DNA of 64,000 nucleotides, taken from positions 1-64,000 of the forward strand of contig CAWIDH010000005.1 of assembly GCA_963834855.1 (NCBI GenBank). The letters run 5' to 3'. Positions 25,928 through 35,804 of the stretch are shown here, piece by piece. Source of the stretch: DATJKD01 sp963834855. GTDB lineage: Bacteria; Pseudomonadota; Gammaproteobacteria; Steroidobacterales; Steroidobacteraceae. The first letter of the stretch is position 1; each line of letters starts with the position of its first letter. Made by a program: the position numbers and the translations under genes. Under the pieces are notes generated by a model. The model ran no database searches. It worked only from the letters and a program-made list of their open reading frames with translations, and had not been told where the DNA came from.

Positions 25928-26512
25928 ATGAAGCGGCTATTCGCAGTATTGATGAGCGTAGCAGTGAGTTCGATGTTCGGCTCTCTGGCCCTCGCAGATG
26001 ATGATCCGGCCGAGTGTGCGGAAACGATCAAGTTGTTCCAGGACGCCGGCGAAAGCGCCGGCTTCTTCAAGAACAGTTACGGTTATGCGGTCTTCCCGAC
26101 AATCGGCAAGGCCGGACTCGGCATCGGCGGAGCCCACGGGTCGGGGTGTGTCTATGAGAAAGGCAAGCAGGTAGGCACAGCCAAGATGAATCAAGTGAGC
26201 TTCGGTTGGCAGGCGGGTGCACAGGGTTACAGCCTGCTCGTCTTTTTCGAGGATGACAGGGCATTCAAGGACTTCACGTCGGGCAACTTCGAGTTCGGGG
26301 CGAAAGCCAGTGCCGTCGCCATCACGGCGGGAGCGTCCGCCGGCGCAGGTACGGGCGGTACGTCCTCCGGCGCAAGCGCCGGAAAGAAGGACGCGACGAC
26401 CCAGACCCGCACCGGCTATGAGAAAGGCATGGCCTCCTTCTCGATCATCAAGGGTGGGCTGATGTACGAGGCCGCGCTCGGCGGCGCCAAGTTTAAGTAC
26501 GACCCGCTCTGA
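25928..26512 (+). CDS. SYLF/YSC84-domain lipid-binding protein
   Basis: ATG 25928 follows AAAGGAG at 25913-25919. The 194-residue product has a signal peptide (MKRLFAVLMSVAVSSMFGSLALA). A SYLF (Ysc84) domain follows, including FFKNSYGYAVFPTIGKAGLGIGGAHG and QAGAQGYSLLVFFED. The family binds phosphoinositides in eukaryotes; bacterial members are exported proteins of uncertain role. A Gly/Ala/Ser-rich insertion lies near residues 135-157 (ASAGAGTGGTSSGASAG). The gene is downstream of aqpZ and is followed by two strong hairpins. Confidence 0.88.
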   Translation: MKRLFAVLMSVAVSSMFGSLALADDDPAECAETIKLFQDAGESAGFFKNSYGYAVFPTIGKAGLGIGGAHGSGCVYEKGKQVGTAKMNQVSFGWQAGAQGYSLLVFFEDDRAFKDFTSGNFEFGAKASAVAITAGASAGAGTGGTSSGASAGKKDATTQTRTGYEKGMASFSIIKGGLMYEAALGGAKFKYDPL

Positions 26513-26605
26513 CCTGGTTGTTTCCGCGCACAGGCGCGCGCACCTGAGGGTCGCCAGCTCAACCGTCGGGTCATGTTGATCCGCACGGATTCGAGTAAGC
26601 GGCTC

Positions 26606-26651
26606 GCGGGTCGAGACCCGCTCCGGAGCCCCGGTGCTAGCGCACCGGGGC
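26606..26651. terminator. Two adjacent perfect hairpins, possible terminator
   Basis: GCGGGTC at 26606-26612 pairs with GACCCGC at 26615-26621. Six bases later, GCCCCGGTGC at 26628-26637 pairs with GCACCGGGGC at 26642-26651 around a four-base loop. Neither is followed by a T-run on either strand, so a structural or Rho-linked role is possible instead of intrinsic termination. Confidence 0.45.
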
Positions 26652-26740
26652 CGCCCGCGGCTGTCGCATAACATGCTGTAGCGCCGACGCGCATATTCGT
26701 GCGCGTCGACCCTGTATACGGAAGGACAGAGGTACTCATT

Positions 26741-27580
26741 GTGAGCCGAATCGACCCAGCTGAAGGAGTAAGGGTCATTTTTCATCCCTCGGATTTCTCC
26801 GAGGCCAGCGAGATCGCCTTCGCCCACGCGCTGAAGATCGCGCTGATCACCGGGGCGACGTTGCACGTACTGCATGTCGCGGAGAAACCCATCGCTGACT
26901 GGACCGATTTTCCAGGCGTGCGCGACACACTCGAGCGTTGGCATCTCATCCCCAAGGGGAGTCCCAAGAGTGCGGTCGGACAGCTCGGCATCGACGTAGT
27001 CAAGCTGATCGCTTCGAGTAAGAACCCGGTCAAGGCGTCTCTCGGCTTTTTGAAGAAGCATCATGCCGACTTGATTGTGCTTGCGGTGCACCAGCATGAG
27101 GGCCGGATGCGCTGGCTGGAGAAGCGGGTTGGTGAGCCGATCGCACGTGGTGCGGGTGAAATGGCGCTCTACATCCCTCACGGGCTGGAGGGGTTCGTCT
27201 CGCGAAAGGACGGTTCCGTTTCGCTGCGAAACATACTCATTCCGGTCGCGCATGAACCTCGCGCCCAGCCAGCCGTAGAGGCCGCAACGCGTCTCATCCG
27301 AAACCTCCAGTTGGCCACAGGCACGGTCACCCTGCTGCATGTGGGACCAGCATCGGAGGCGCCATCCCTGGACATCCCCCATGACACCGGGTGGACCTGG
27401 ACTCGAATGGCGAAAGAGGGCGAGCCAGCTGAAGTAATCCTGCAAGTAGCCGATACGGTGGCGGCGGAACTGATCATGATGACCACCGAAGGCCCACATG
27501 GTTTTCTCGATGGGTTGCGCGGGAGCACGTCCCAGCAGGTGCTGAGAAGAGCGCGCTGTCCGGTGGCGAATCTGCCCTGA
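26741..27580 (+). CDS. Universal stress protein, two UspA domains
   Basis: I chose GTG 26741 (MSRIDPAEGVRVIFHPSDFS), about ten bases after an AGAGG site; an in-frame GTG at 26699 has no such site. The roughly 279-residue product holds two UspA-type domains. The first starts VRVIFHPSDFSEASEIAFAHAL; the second is near 160-279 (LRNILIPVAHEPRAQPAVEA) and ends QQVLRRARCPVANLP, the usual Usp C-terminus. Tandem Usp proteins support survival under stress and may bind ATP; the G-2X-G-9X-G(S/T) motif is only partly visible in the second half (GLRGSTSQQVL). The gene stands alone on this strand. Confidence 0.88.
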   Translation: MSRIDPAEGVRVIFHPSDFSEASEIAFAHALKIALITGATLHVLHVAEKPIADWTDFPGVRDTLERWHLIPKGSPKSAVGQLGIDVVKLIASSKNPVKASLGFLKKHHADLIVLAVHQHEGRMRWLEKRVGEPIARGAGEMALYIPHGLEGFVSRKDGSVSLRNILIPVAHEPRAQPAVEAATRLIRNLQLATGTVTLLHVGPASEAPSLDIPHDTGWTWTRMAKEGEPAEVILQVADTVAAELIMMTTEGPHGFLDGLRGSTSQQVLRRARCPVANLP

Positions 27581-27624
27581 AACCGCGACACGATTGCTGA
27601 AGAATGAAGCGCCGGGGAGGATGC

Positions 27625-30145
27625 ATGACTTTCGCCCGCTCCCTGCTCCTCGCCTTCATGGCGACGCTTTTCACATCCGATGTGCCGGCGGCCACGGCTG
27701 CGCCGACGCAGGCGGGTACTCGTGAAGACGGCGCAGCCAATGCCGTCTTCCCACGGCAACGCGCCATCGAGGGTTTTACCCTGACCATTCACGCGCCACA
27801 GGTGCGCAGCTGGACCGAGTTCGAGCATTTCACTTCGACGATTGCATTCTCTCTGACGCCTTCCGGCCAGACAGCACTTGAGTACGGGACCGCCACGGTG
27901 GCCGGAGACACAGTCGTCGACATGGACAAGCGCATGGTGACGATTCGCTCGCCAAGAGTGACGGACGTGACGTTCACGAAACCGGTCCCGGCCAACTATA
28001 CGGCTGCGGTCATGGATGCGGCCACCCGCGAGTCGCTCGACGTGCGGCTCGATCTCTTCCTGGCTCATCTCGCAGACGAAGTTCTGTCGCAAGCGGCGCC
28101 CGCCGGCTTCAATACGTCTCCTCCACCGATTCTTGTGCGCTCAACGCCGACTGCCCTGCTGTTCGTGAACGGCGCGCCTGTGCCATCGGCGGTCCCGAAC
28201 ACAGGCCTCGAAGTCATCGTGAACGCGAACTGGCCGCTGTACCGGCATGCTGCAGGCGGCGGCACGTATTACCTGCTCGCACGCGATTGCTGGCTCACGT
28301 CCGGCAAGCTGGATCATGGCTGGAAGGTTGCGACGTCGTTGCCGAGTGATTTTACCAACCTTCCATCCAGCGACGAGTACGCCGCGGTCCGCAAGGCCGT
28401 GCCGCTGCAGAAGTCCACGCGCGCCGCACCGCAGGTTGTGTTCACCGATCGTCCCACTGAGCTGATCGTGACCGATGGCAAGCCCGCGCTCGAGGCTATC
28501 CCGGGTGCCGGCGGACTGGAGTGGGTGACAAACACCGACAGCCCGCTCTTCAAGCTCGAGTCGAACTGGTACCTCCTCGTTGCGGGACGATGGTTCACGA
28601 CGACGAACCTCGACCAAGGCGCGTGGACGTTTTCGAAGGACCTGCCGAAGGCCTTTTCTGCCATTCCGGAAGATCACGCACGATCCGCCGTGCGTGCATC
28701 CGTGCCGGGAACGGTCGAGGCGAAGATGGCGGCGCTCGAAGCTTCGGTGCCGCGAAAGATCAAAGTGAGCAAGGGCAGCCCGCCGGCCATCGATGTCACC
28801 TATGCAGGCGACCCGAAGTTCGAGGCGATCCCGGGCACGCAGATCGCGCGCGCCGTCAACAGCGGCTTCGACGTGTTCCTGTACCAGAATCGGTTCTACC
28901 TGTGCTACGCAGCCGCGTGGTATGTCGCCGATTCCCCGCAAGGTCCTTGGGCTGCGACCGCCGACGTGCCCGCGGCGATCTACGCGATCCCACCCGCCTC
29001 GCCCTCATACGCGGTGACGGACGTAAAGGTAACCGACTCCTCGGACGACGAGATCGAGTACTCCTCGACGGACGCATATGCGGCTGGAGTCTTCCTCGCG
29101 TTCGGCGTCGCCTACTACGGGACGGGCTATTACTACCCGCCCTACATCTACGGGCCGTACTATTACCCGTACTGGGGATCGTACGGCCATGGCAGCTGGT
29201 ACAACCCGACGACGGGACGCTATGGCTCGCGCTCCGTCTGGTACGGGCCGTACGGCGGCTATTCGTACACCCAGGGCTATAACCCGCGAACCGGCCGCTA
29301 CGGCTACGTCGAGACTGGGTGGGACGGCGACGAGTGGGCGAGCTTCGGGGAAACCTACAATCCGCGCACGGGCGTCGGCACCAAGACCGAGCGTTACTAT
29401 GACGAAGACCAGGGTCGCCTCGAAACCGAGCGCACGGTCGAGCGCGGCGGCGAATCGGTGCAATCGGAGCGAACCACGGACTTCGACGATCGCACGACGA
29501 CGGTCGAACGCGAGACATCACAGGGTGGAAGCAGCGAAGTACAACGGTCGCGCGACGGCGGCACCGTCTCGAGCGAGCGCACGGTGACATCGGGGGATGG
29601 CAACACGTACACCATGTCCGGCGAGCAGTCGCAGGGGCGCGGCTCCAGCACGATCACCGGCGCCGATGGATCGATCACGACGGACACCGTGCGCAATGAC
29701 GGCCGCAGCGCCACCGCCATCGAAGGCAGCGGCGGCGGAAAGGCGCTCTCGGTGTCAGGCGAAGGTCCCGGCCGAACGACCGTCGGCCAGAGCGGCAGCG
29801 GCGACACGTATGCCGGATACAACGGCAACATATACAAGAAGGCGGACGATGGGTGGCAGCGCTACGACAATGGCCAGTGGAAGCCGGCGGAGTCCTCGCC
29901 CTACGTGCCACACGAGCGCCCCCCGGGCCCGGTCAAGGTTGCACCTGCAGTCCCGGCCGCCAGTACCCCGGTGGCCCCTGCTACAACGCGCGCCCACCGA
30001 CGATCGAGGAAGCGCGCAGCGGGAGTCGATCGAGTCCCGGGAACGTGCGCAACTCGAGCGCGACTACTCGGCGCGGCAGCGCGGCGACCGGCAGTTCCAG
30101 CAGCGCTCATCTCGGGGCGGAGGCGGAAGATCCCGCGGGAGATGA
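27625..30145 (+). CDS. Large exported protein, 'carbohydrate-binding family V/XII'-like, frameshifted near its end
   Basis: ATG 27625 follows GGGGAGG closely and gives a signal peptide (MTFARSLLLAFMATLFTSDV). The roughly 840-residue protein has an N-terminal domain starting RQRAIEGFTLTIHAPQVRSW, and a middle with repeated W-x-V/P-rich modules. A Tyr/Gly-rich region (about 500-620) carries three YNPxTGxxG units, and the acidic/Ser/Thr-rich tail is probably disordered. Proteins with this layout are annotated as carbohydrate-binding family V/XII, but no activity is established. Near 29990 the natural C-terminus (APTDDRGSAQRESIESRERA) switches frame and ends at 30145, implying one extra base. The uncorrected frame runs to 30174 with atypical composition. 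Confidence 0.75.
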
Positions 30146-30457
30146 AAGCTTCAGCCGCTTCCTGCAGGTGGTGAGCTGGTTCGAGCGTTTGTATTGGTCG
30201 AACGTCTCGTCGCCCCGTTCGCGCATTCGCAGCGCGCTCTCGTGTGCGTCCGTTCTGGTTTGCTCGTAGGCGGTCAGGCAAGGCACCTGGCGGACGAATG
30301 TCTCGTCACGCGGCTCGACGCCGGTGCTTTCCGGTGGCGAGTGCGGTGGAGACGTAGATCGAACGTTACGCGCCAGCGTTGTCGGACGAGCGCAGTGTCC
30401 TCCACTCACTCTTGGAGTAGGCTTAGGTCGTCCTGCCAGCAACAATTGGAGATCTTC
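30146..30457. other. Intergenic stretch without a recognisable gene
   Basis: These roughly 310 bases separate the large surface-type gene from the amino-acid-binding protein gene. Open frames here show no protein-like composition or family motifs. The promoter of the binding-protein gene should lie in its right part, but I see no strong consensus. Confidence 0.4.
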
Positions 30458-31318
30458 ATGCTGCACCGATCCAACGCCGCTTCGCTTCTGGCTGTCATTT
30501 CCTGCGCGCTGCCCGCGCTTGCGCTGGCCGGGACGCTCGAGCAGATCAAGAAGTCCGGCGAGATACGCATTGGCTACCGTACCGATGCACCGCCTCTCGC
30601 GTTCAACGACGCTTCGGGACAGGCGGCTGGCTATTCCGTGGATCTGTGCAAGCGCATCGCGACCGCCGTGAAGGAGGAACTGAAACTGGCCGATCTCAAG
30701 GTGACGTTCGTGCCGCTCACCTCAGCGGATCGTCTCGACGCGATCGTCAAGAACAAGGCTGATATCGAATGCGGGGCCACAACGATAACGTTGTCACGCC
30801 AGGAGAAGGTCGATTTCACCTTGATGACCTTCGTTACGGGCGGAAGCCTGCTCTCGCTTGCCGACTCGAACGTCAACGCCTTTGCGGATGTGGCCGGGAA
30901 ATCGGTGGCAGTCGTCACCGGCACGACTTCGGAGGCGGCGCTCAAGAAGGCGCTGACGAAGGGACTGATCGATGCCAAGGTGGTGCCCGTTGCGAGTCGC
31001 GAGGAGGCCATGAAGCAGCTGGATGCCAGGCAGGTCGTTGCTTTCGCCTCCGATCAGGTCGTCCTGATCGGCCAGATCATCCAGTCGGCAGATCCAAAGA
31101 AGTACAGCCTGGCGCGTGAGTTGTTTTCCTATGAGCCCTATGGCTTCGTCGTAAGACGCGACGATCCTGATTTTCGCCTCGTGGCGAACCGCGCCCTCGC
31201 CCAGGTCTATCGCACCGGCCAGATCGAGCAGGCTTACGGCCGATGGTTCGGCCAGGCCGGCATCAAGCCCTCGCCCGTGCTCACCGCGATGTACGCGCTT
31301 CAATCGTTACCGGAGTAA
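30458..31318 (+). CDS. Periplasmic amino-acid-binding protein of an ABC transporter (family 3)
   Basis: ATG 30458 follows a GGAG site (30448-30451). The 286-residue product has a signal peptide (LLAVISCALPALALAG) and a family-3 solute-binding fold. GEIRIGYRTDAPPLAFND, GYSVDLCKRIATAV, IECGATTITLSRQEKVDFT and YEPYGFVVRRDDPDFR are the usual ligand-pocket segments of GltI/GlnH-type proteins. Glutamate or aspartate-type ligands are likely. No permease or ATPase gene is adjacent, so it either works with a transporter encoded elsewhere or has a sensor role. Confidence 0.9.
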   Translation: MLHRSNAASLLAVISCALPALALAGTLEQIKKSGEIRIGYRTDAPPLAFNDASGQAAGYSVDLCKRIATAVKEELKLADLKVTFVPLTSADRLDAIVKNKADIECGATTITLSRQEKVDFTLMTFVTGGSLLSLADSNVNAFADVAGKSVAVVTGTTSEAALKKALTKGLIDAKVVPVASREEAMKQLDARQVVAFASDQVVLIGQIIQSADPKKYSLARELFSYEPYGFVVRRDDPDFRLVANRALAQVYRTGQIEQAYGRWFGQAGIKPSPVLTAMYALQSLPE

Positions 31319-31514
31319 ACGGCCCACTGCGCTGCCAAGCTCGCTGATCGCCTGGCAGGTGGGTCGAAGAAGTCCGACCGTTCAGCGAACGAGCTCGGGC
31401 TGAATGGCTACGCCACCCAGATCTAGGTACCTTCCGCAATGGTCGGACGGATTGCCGTGCGGGCATGCAACCGGCCGGGCGACGAGGGGTCGGCCGATCA
31501 ACGGAGGTCAGGCT

Positions 31515-33785
31515 ATGAGGTCTTTAGCCGAGTCGAAGGGCGCGGTACTTGCCGGCTGTGCATGCGCGATCATCGGCCTGACGCTGTCGCAGCACGTTCG
31601 TGCGGACGAGGCGGCAGCCACCGCCGGCACGCGGCCTCGCATCGGGCTCGTGCTGGCCGGCGGAGGCGCCAAGGGTGGCGCCCACGTCGGCGTGCTCAAG
31701 GTGCTCGAGGAGCTGCAGGTGCCGATCGACTGCATCGCCGGCACCAGCATGGGTGCGCTGGTGGGCGCCGGTTACGCATCGGGCATTCCGGCGGCGGAGC
31801 TCGAGAAGTTCCTGGTCGGCATCGAATGGGGCAAGGTCGTCGGCGGCCAGGGCCGTCGCGACCTCGAGCCGATCGAGCAGAAGCGTGACGGCGCGACCTA
31901 CAGCAACAACCTCGAGCTCGGCCTCGGGCCCGAGGGCATCATCGTCCCCGGCGGCCTGGTCAATACCGCCAACATAGAGGACCTGTTGCGAAGCTTTGTC
32001 GCAAGCGCCCGGCTCGAGCCGAGCTTCGACCGGCTGCCGATTCCCTACCGGGCGGTGGCGACCGACATGCTCTCGGGGAAGATGGTCGTGCTCCACGAGG
32101 GCGACCTTGCCACCGCGATGCGAGCGAGCATGGCGATTCCCGGCGCCTTCGCGCCCGTCGCCACCGAGGAGTACATCCTGTCCGACGGCGGGCTCGTCCG
32201 CAACATCCCCATAGACGTCGCGCGCGAGCTTTGCGCGGAGGTCGTCATCGTCGTCAATCTGGTGGAGCCTTCGATGCGCCGCGAACGGCTGCAGTCGGCG
32301 ACCCAGCTCTTCGGGCGGACGATGGACGTCATGATCGAGGCGAACGAGCAATTGCAGTTGCAGTCGCTGCGTCCGGACGACGTGCGCATCGACGTATTCA
32401 TGGGCGACATTACAACGGCCGATTTCGAGCGCGTGCCCGAAACGATCCCTCTGGGCGAGGCCGCGGCGCGCCAGATGGCCGGCGCCCTGCGCCGTTATGC
32501 GGTTCCGTCAAGCGAATACGTCGCATGGCGAAGCCGCGTGACGTCGTCGCAGCAGATCGATGCGCGTCTGTCCGAGGTGCGTTTCGAAGGGCTCAAGCAT
32601 GTCAATCCCGATTATCTGGTCAGCCGCGGCGAGGTCAAAGCGGGCGACGCTGTCGATACGGCGAAGATCAGCCAGGAAGCGCAACGCATGTCGGCGCTCC
32701 GCGATTTCGAAAGCGTCGGTTACCGGCTCGAAGGCGATCCCGATGCTCCGGTGCTGGTGTGGTTGCCGCAGGAGAAGCGATGGGGTCCCGATTACCTGAA
32801 GTTCGATCTGGGCATGTATGCCTCGGAAGGCGGCGACGTGACCTTCGCGATCTACAGCAAGCACAACCGCACCTGGCTCAATGCGGGCGGGCTCGAATCG
32901 AGCGTTGAGGTCCAGCTCGGTGGTGAGACCCTCCTTTCCGGCAGCGTGCTTCAACCGCTGGACGCCGCCCATCGCTGGTTCGTGGAACCGCGCGCTTTCT
33001 GGACGCGGTCGCTCGAGGACGTGTTCCGCGACGGGGAGCGGATCGCGCGCTACCAGTTTAAGGACCTGGCCGGGCAACTGGACATCGGGGTCAACATCGC
33101 CGACGTGGCGCAAGCGCGGCTCGGTTACCTCTACGACCGCCGGTCGGTGGAAGTCGACATCGGCTTGCAGTTGCTGCCGGAGCAGGAGTCAGACGACGCG
33201 GGCGTCGTCGCGCTGATCGAATACGACACGCGTGATACGCCCTTCAATCCGACCCGCGGCCTGGCGGTCGCCGCCGAGTACCAGGCAAGCGACGATTCGC
33301 TCGGTGCCGACCGCGACTGGGAGCGTGCGGAACTCGGGGTCGGTATGGCGCTGCCGCTGCGGCGCGACGTGCTGTGGCTCACTCTGGCCGGCGGCACGGA
33401 CTTCGGCAGCGATCTCCCCGCCGACCGCAAGTTTGCGCTCGGCGGACCGGGCAGCTTTCCCGGGCTCGAGCTCGGCGAGCTGCGCGTCGGAAGTTACTGG
33501 ACCGCCAGCACCGGCTACCTGTGGAGGATCAAGGACATCATGACCATCCGCAACCAGGCGCTGTACGCTGGCCTTCGCGTAATGGCCGGATCGGTCCACG
33601 ACCGGGTCGACGACGTCGAGGGCGAAGACTTGTATGGCGGGTCGGTGTACCTGACTGGCCGCACCCTGGTCGGTCCGCTGACCGTCGGTCTCGGCGCCAC
33701 GACGACGGATTCGTGGAGCCTGTGGGTGGCAATCGGCCGGCCGATCGGACGTGGGACGATTCTAGAGAAAGGCATCTTCCGATAG
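31515..33785 (+). CDS. Patatin-like phospholipase with POTRA and beta-barrel domains (type Vd), paralogue
   Basis: GGAGG at 31504-31508 precedes ATG 31515. The 756-residue product parallels the patatin at 488-2800 throughout. It has a signal peptide, GGGAKGG at 50-56, GTSMG with Ser78, DGG with Asp224, a POTRA-like segment (LSEVRFEGLKHVNPDYLVSRG) and a C-terminal barrel ending GRGTILEKGIFR. Both are therefore expected to export a phospholipase domain through their own barrel. The following VOC gene starts 26 bp downstream. Differences between copies are spread along the protein, so the duplication is not recent. Confidence 0.9.
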   Translation: MRSLAESKGAVLAGCACAIIGLTLSQHVRADEAAATAGTRPRIGLVLAGGGAKGGAHVGVLKVLEELQVPIDCIAGTSMGALVGAGYASGIPAAELEKFLVGIEWGKVVGGQGRRDLEPIEQKRDGATYSNNLELGLGPEGIIVPGGLVNTANIEDLLRSFVASARLEPSFDRLPIPYRAVATDMLSGKMVVLHEGDLATAMRASMAIPGAFAPVATEEYILSDGGLVRNIPIDVARELCAEVVIVVNLVEPSMRRERLQSATQLFGRTMDVMIEANEQLQLQSLRPDDVRIDVFMGDITTADFERVPETIPLGEAAARQMAGALRRYAVPSSEYVAWRSRVTSSQQIDARLSEVRFEGLKHVNPDYLVSRGEVKAGDAVDTAKISQEAQRMSALRDFESVGYRLEGDPDAPVLVWLPQEKRWGPDYLKFDLGMYASEGGDVTFAIYSKHNRTWLNAGGLESSVEVQLGGETLLSGSVLQPLDAAHRWFVEPRAFWTRSLEDVFRDGERIARYQFKDLAGQLDIGVNIADVAQARLGYLYDRRSVEVDIGLQLLPEQESDDAGVVALIEYDTRDTPFNPTRGLAVAAEYQASDDSLGADRDWERAELGVGMALPLRRDVLWLTLAGGTDFGSDLPADRKFALGGPGSFPGLELGELRVGSYWTASTGYLWRIKDIMTIRNQALYAGLRVMAGSVHDRVDDVEGEDLYGGSVYLTGRTLVGPLTVGLGATTTDSWSLWVAIGRPIGRGTILEKGIFR

Positions 33786-33811
33786 TTTCAACCGGACGGG
33801 AGGTCAACTGC

Positions 33812-34711
33812 ATGTTTGCCTGGAAGCGAAGTCTAGCGTGGCCGCTGCCGATCCTGCTCGCGGCGACCCTCGGTCAGGCCGCGATGGCGGCCGAACCGTG
33901 GTGGCCTCCGATCACGGATCCGCCGACCGGCGTGCGACAGCCGGGCCGATGGGTGTGGGCGGAGTTGCTGACGCGTGATGTCGGCCGCGCCGCCGAGTTC
34001 TACGGGCAGGTGTTCGGATGGACGTACGAGACCTTCGGGCCGCCGGACGACCTCAAGACCTACACCCTCGTCTCGTCAGGCGGCGTACCGATCGCGGGCA
34101 TGGTCTTCACGCAAAGCGACGACGTCTCGGCAAGCCGCGACGCGCGTTGGGTCGGCTTGATCTCGGTGCCGGATGTCGATGCCGCCGCACGCCAGGTCGA
34201 AAGCAGCGGAGGTCGTACGCTGTTTGCGCCCAGAACCCTCGGCGACCGCGGCCGCGCGGCGCTGTTCGCCGACCCGGAGGGCGCGATCTTCGGCGTCATC
34301 CGCTCCGCGACAGGCGACCCGTCCGATGGCGTGGGCGCCGACAACCAATGGTTGTGGGTGGAGCTGTGGGCCACCGATCCGGCGAAGATGGCGACGTTCT
34401 ACCAACCCGTCGGCGGTTATGAAGTGGTCCAGGGCACCGTCCCGGGCGAAACCTCCGGGGTCCACCTCGTCGCCTCCGGGGCACCCCGCGCCGGCATCCT
34501 GCGAAAGCCGGTGCCCGTGCCCTCGACCTGGGTGCCCTACGTCCGTGTCGCCAGCGTGACCGACACGGTCGCACGCGCCCGCGCCGCCGGCGGCGACATC
34601 GTTCTGGAGCCGATGCGTGCGCGCGGTACGAACGTGGCATTGCTCCTCGACCCCACCGGCGCACCGCTGGCCGTCGCGGAATGGTCGAAAACCCGTGAGG
34701 TGCCCAGATGA
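33812..34711 (+). CDS. Exported VOC (glyoxalase-fold) protein with two VOC modules
   Basis: GGGAGG at 33798-33803 precedes ATG 33812. The 299-residue protein has a signal peptide (ILLAATLGQAAMAAEP) and two vicinal-oxygen-chelate modules: VWAELLTRDVGRAAEFYGQVFGW near 50 and WLWVELWATDPAKMATFYQPVGG near 180. The family includes glyoxalases, dioxygenases and antibiotic-binding proteins. The metal-ligand Glu in each 'AEL/VEL' strand is visible, but no activity can be assigned. Export of a VOC protein is uncommon. It ends in an ATGA overlap with the small lipoprotein gene. Confidence 0.85.
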   Translation: MFAWKRSLAWPLPILLAATLGQAAMAAEPWWPPITDPPTGVRQPGRWVWAELLTRDVGRAAEFYGQVFGWTYETFGPPDDLKTYTLVSSGGVPIAGMVFTQSDDVSASRDARWVGLISVPDVDAAARQVESSGGRTLFAPRTLGDRGRAALFADPEGAIFGVIRSATGDPSDGVGADNQWLWVELWATDPAKMATFYQPVGGYEVVQGTVPGETSGVHLVASGAPRAGILRKPVPVPSTWVPYVRVASVTDTVARARAAGGDIVLEPMRARGTNVALLLDPTGAPLAVAEWSKTREVPR

Positions 34712-35085
34712 GCATTCGACTGCGCGCAATCGTGACCCTGGCAGCTTCGGTCCTGCTCGCGACTTTCACAGGATGCGAATCGACCGGAGGCAGCAGCGGC
34801 GGCAGCGTGGGTGTCTATGGCTCGTACTATGGCGGGTACTACCCCGGCTACCCCGGATACTGGTATGACGACGACGATGCCATCGTGGTCCGGCCGCCGG
34901 AGGACCGCCCCGAGCGTCCGGACAGAGCGTCCGACGACACTCCCATCGCAATTGCCGGCCAGCAAGCCCTCGGCGACCCCGCGACCATCGCCGACGACGT
35001 CGCGGCCGGCCTCCAGACCCACGCCGAGGGCAAGGTCTCGCGGCCGCTGACACCTACACGCACGCTGCTGGCCGGCCGTCTCTAG
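34708..35085 (+). CDS. Small Gly/Tyr-rich lipoprotein
   Basis: The ATG overlaps the VOC stop (ATGA). The 125-residue product has a lipoprotein signal peptide with lipobox TFTGC (Cys23). A Ser/Gly linker and a YYGGYYPGYPGYWYDDDD stretch follow, then an Asp/Arg/Pro-rich segment. The composition suggests an outer-membrane-anchored, disordered peptide. No family is recognised. Its stop codon overlaps the stop of the convergent gene on the minus strand at the palindrome CTAG (35082-35085). Confidence 0.75.
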   Translation: MSIRLRAIVTLAASVLLATFTGCESTGGSSGGSVGVYGSYYGGYYPGYPGYWYDDDDAIVVRPPEDRPERPDRASDDTPIAIAGQQALGDPATIADDVAAGLQTHAEGKVSRPLTPTRTLLAGRL

Positions 35086-35742
35086 CGATCGTGTCCGTCC
35101 GCTTGGCGCGCGCGATCCGCGATGTGGCGGGACTCGACGATCGTGACGCCCGGGGGCGATTGCAGCGCGACGGCCATCATCGCGCCGGCGATGTCGGTGG
35201 CCGCAACCGGCCGCCACGCCGGCGGAGCGAGTCGCAGCAGGTTCCCGGACACACGCTCGAGCGGTCGAACCTCCACGCGCGGCCCTTCGATCACGGACGG
35301 ACGGAAGATCGCGAGGCTGGGCCAGTCCATCGCGGCGAGCGCATCCTCGAGCTCGCCCTTGACGCGTGAATAATGGAACGGCGAGCGCCGGTCCGCGCCG
35401 ACCGCACTGACCAGCGAGAAATGCGTCGCGCCCTCGGTGCGCGCGAGCCGCGCGAGCTGCAGCGGATACTCGAAATCGACCTCCCGGAACGCGGCCCTCG
35501 ATCCTGCCTTGCGCATCGTCGTCCCGAGCGCGCAGAAGACGTGGTCGGCCCGCAACTGCGGGCGCAGGGCTTCGAGCTTCGAAAAGTCGGTCACGTGCTG
35601 GCGCAGCTTCGGGTGCCGCCCGTCGGCGCCGAGATCGCGCCGCGTCACCACGACCACGGTGGCTATACCTCGGGCTCGCGAGCAGGCGACGCAGGCAGGC
35701 GCTGCCCACGAGCCCGGTCGCACCCGCGAGCAGCGCGGTCAT
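35082..35742 (-). CDS. NAD(P)-binding Rossmann protein (atypical SDR, NmrA/HTATIP2-like), one frameshift
   Basis: From ATG 35742 the first frame gives the dinucleotide-binding motif TALLAGATGLVGSACLRRLLAS. Near 35665 the reading moves one frame to IATVVVVTRRDLG and continues DHVFCALGTTMRKAGSRAAF and HFSLVSAVGADRRSPFHYSRVKGELE, including the YxxxK catalytic pair (HYSRVK). The span (661 bp) fits one extra base. Proteins like this act as oxidoreductases or redox sensors. It is the last gene of the minus-strand peptidase operon, 62 bp after the M16 partner. Confidence 0.75.
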
Positions 35743-35804
35743 CGGACGGCCGACCTCGTTCGACCGCACGTCCGGCGCCGCCGGCCGAGCCTCGTCGCGA
35801 GCCA

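Noticed and set aside
31332..31358. CTGCCA/TGGCAG hairpin after the amino-acid-binding protein gene as a terminator
   Set aside because: The stem is only six base pairs with a long loop and no T-run follows.
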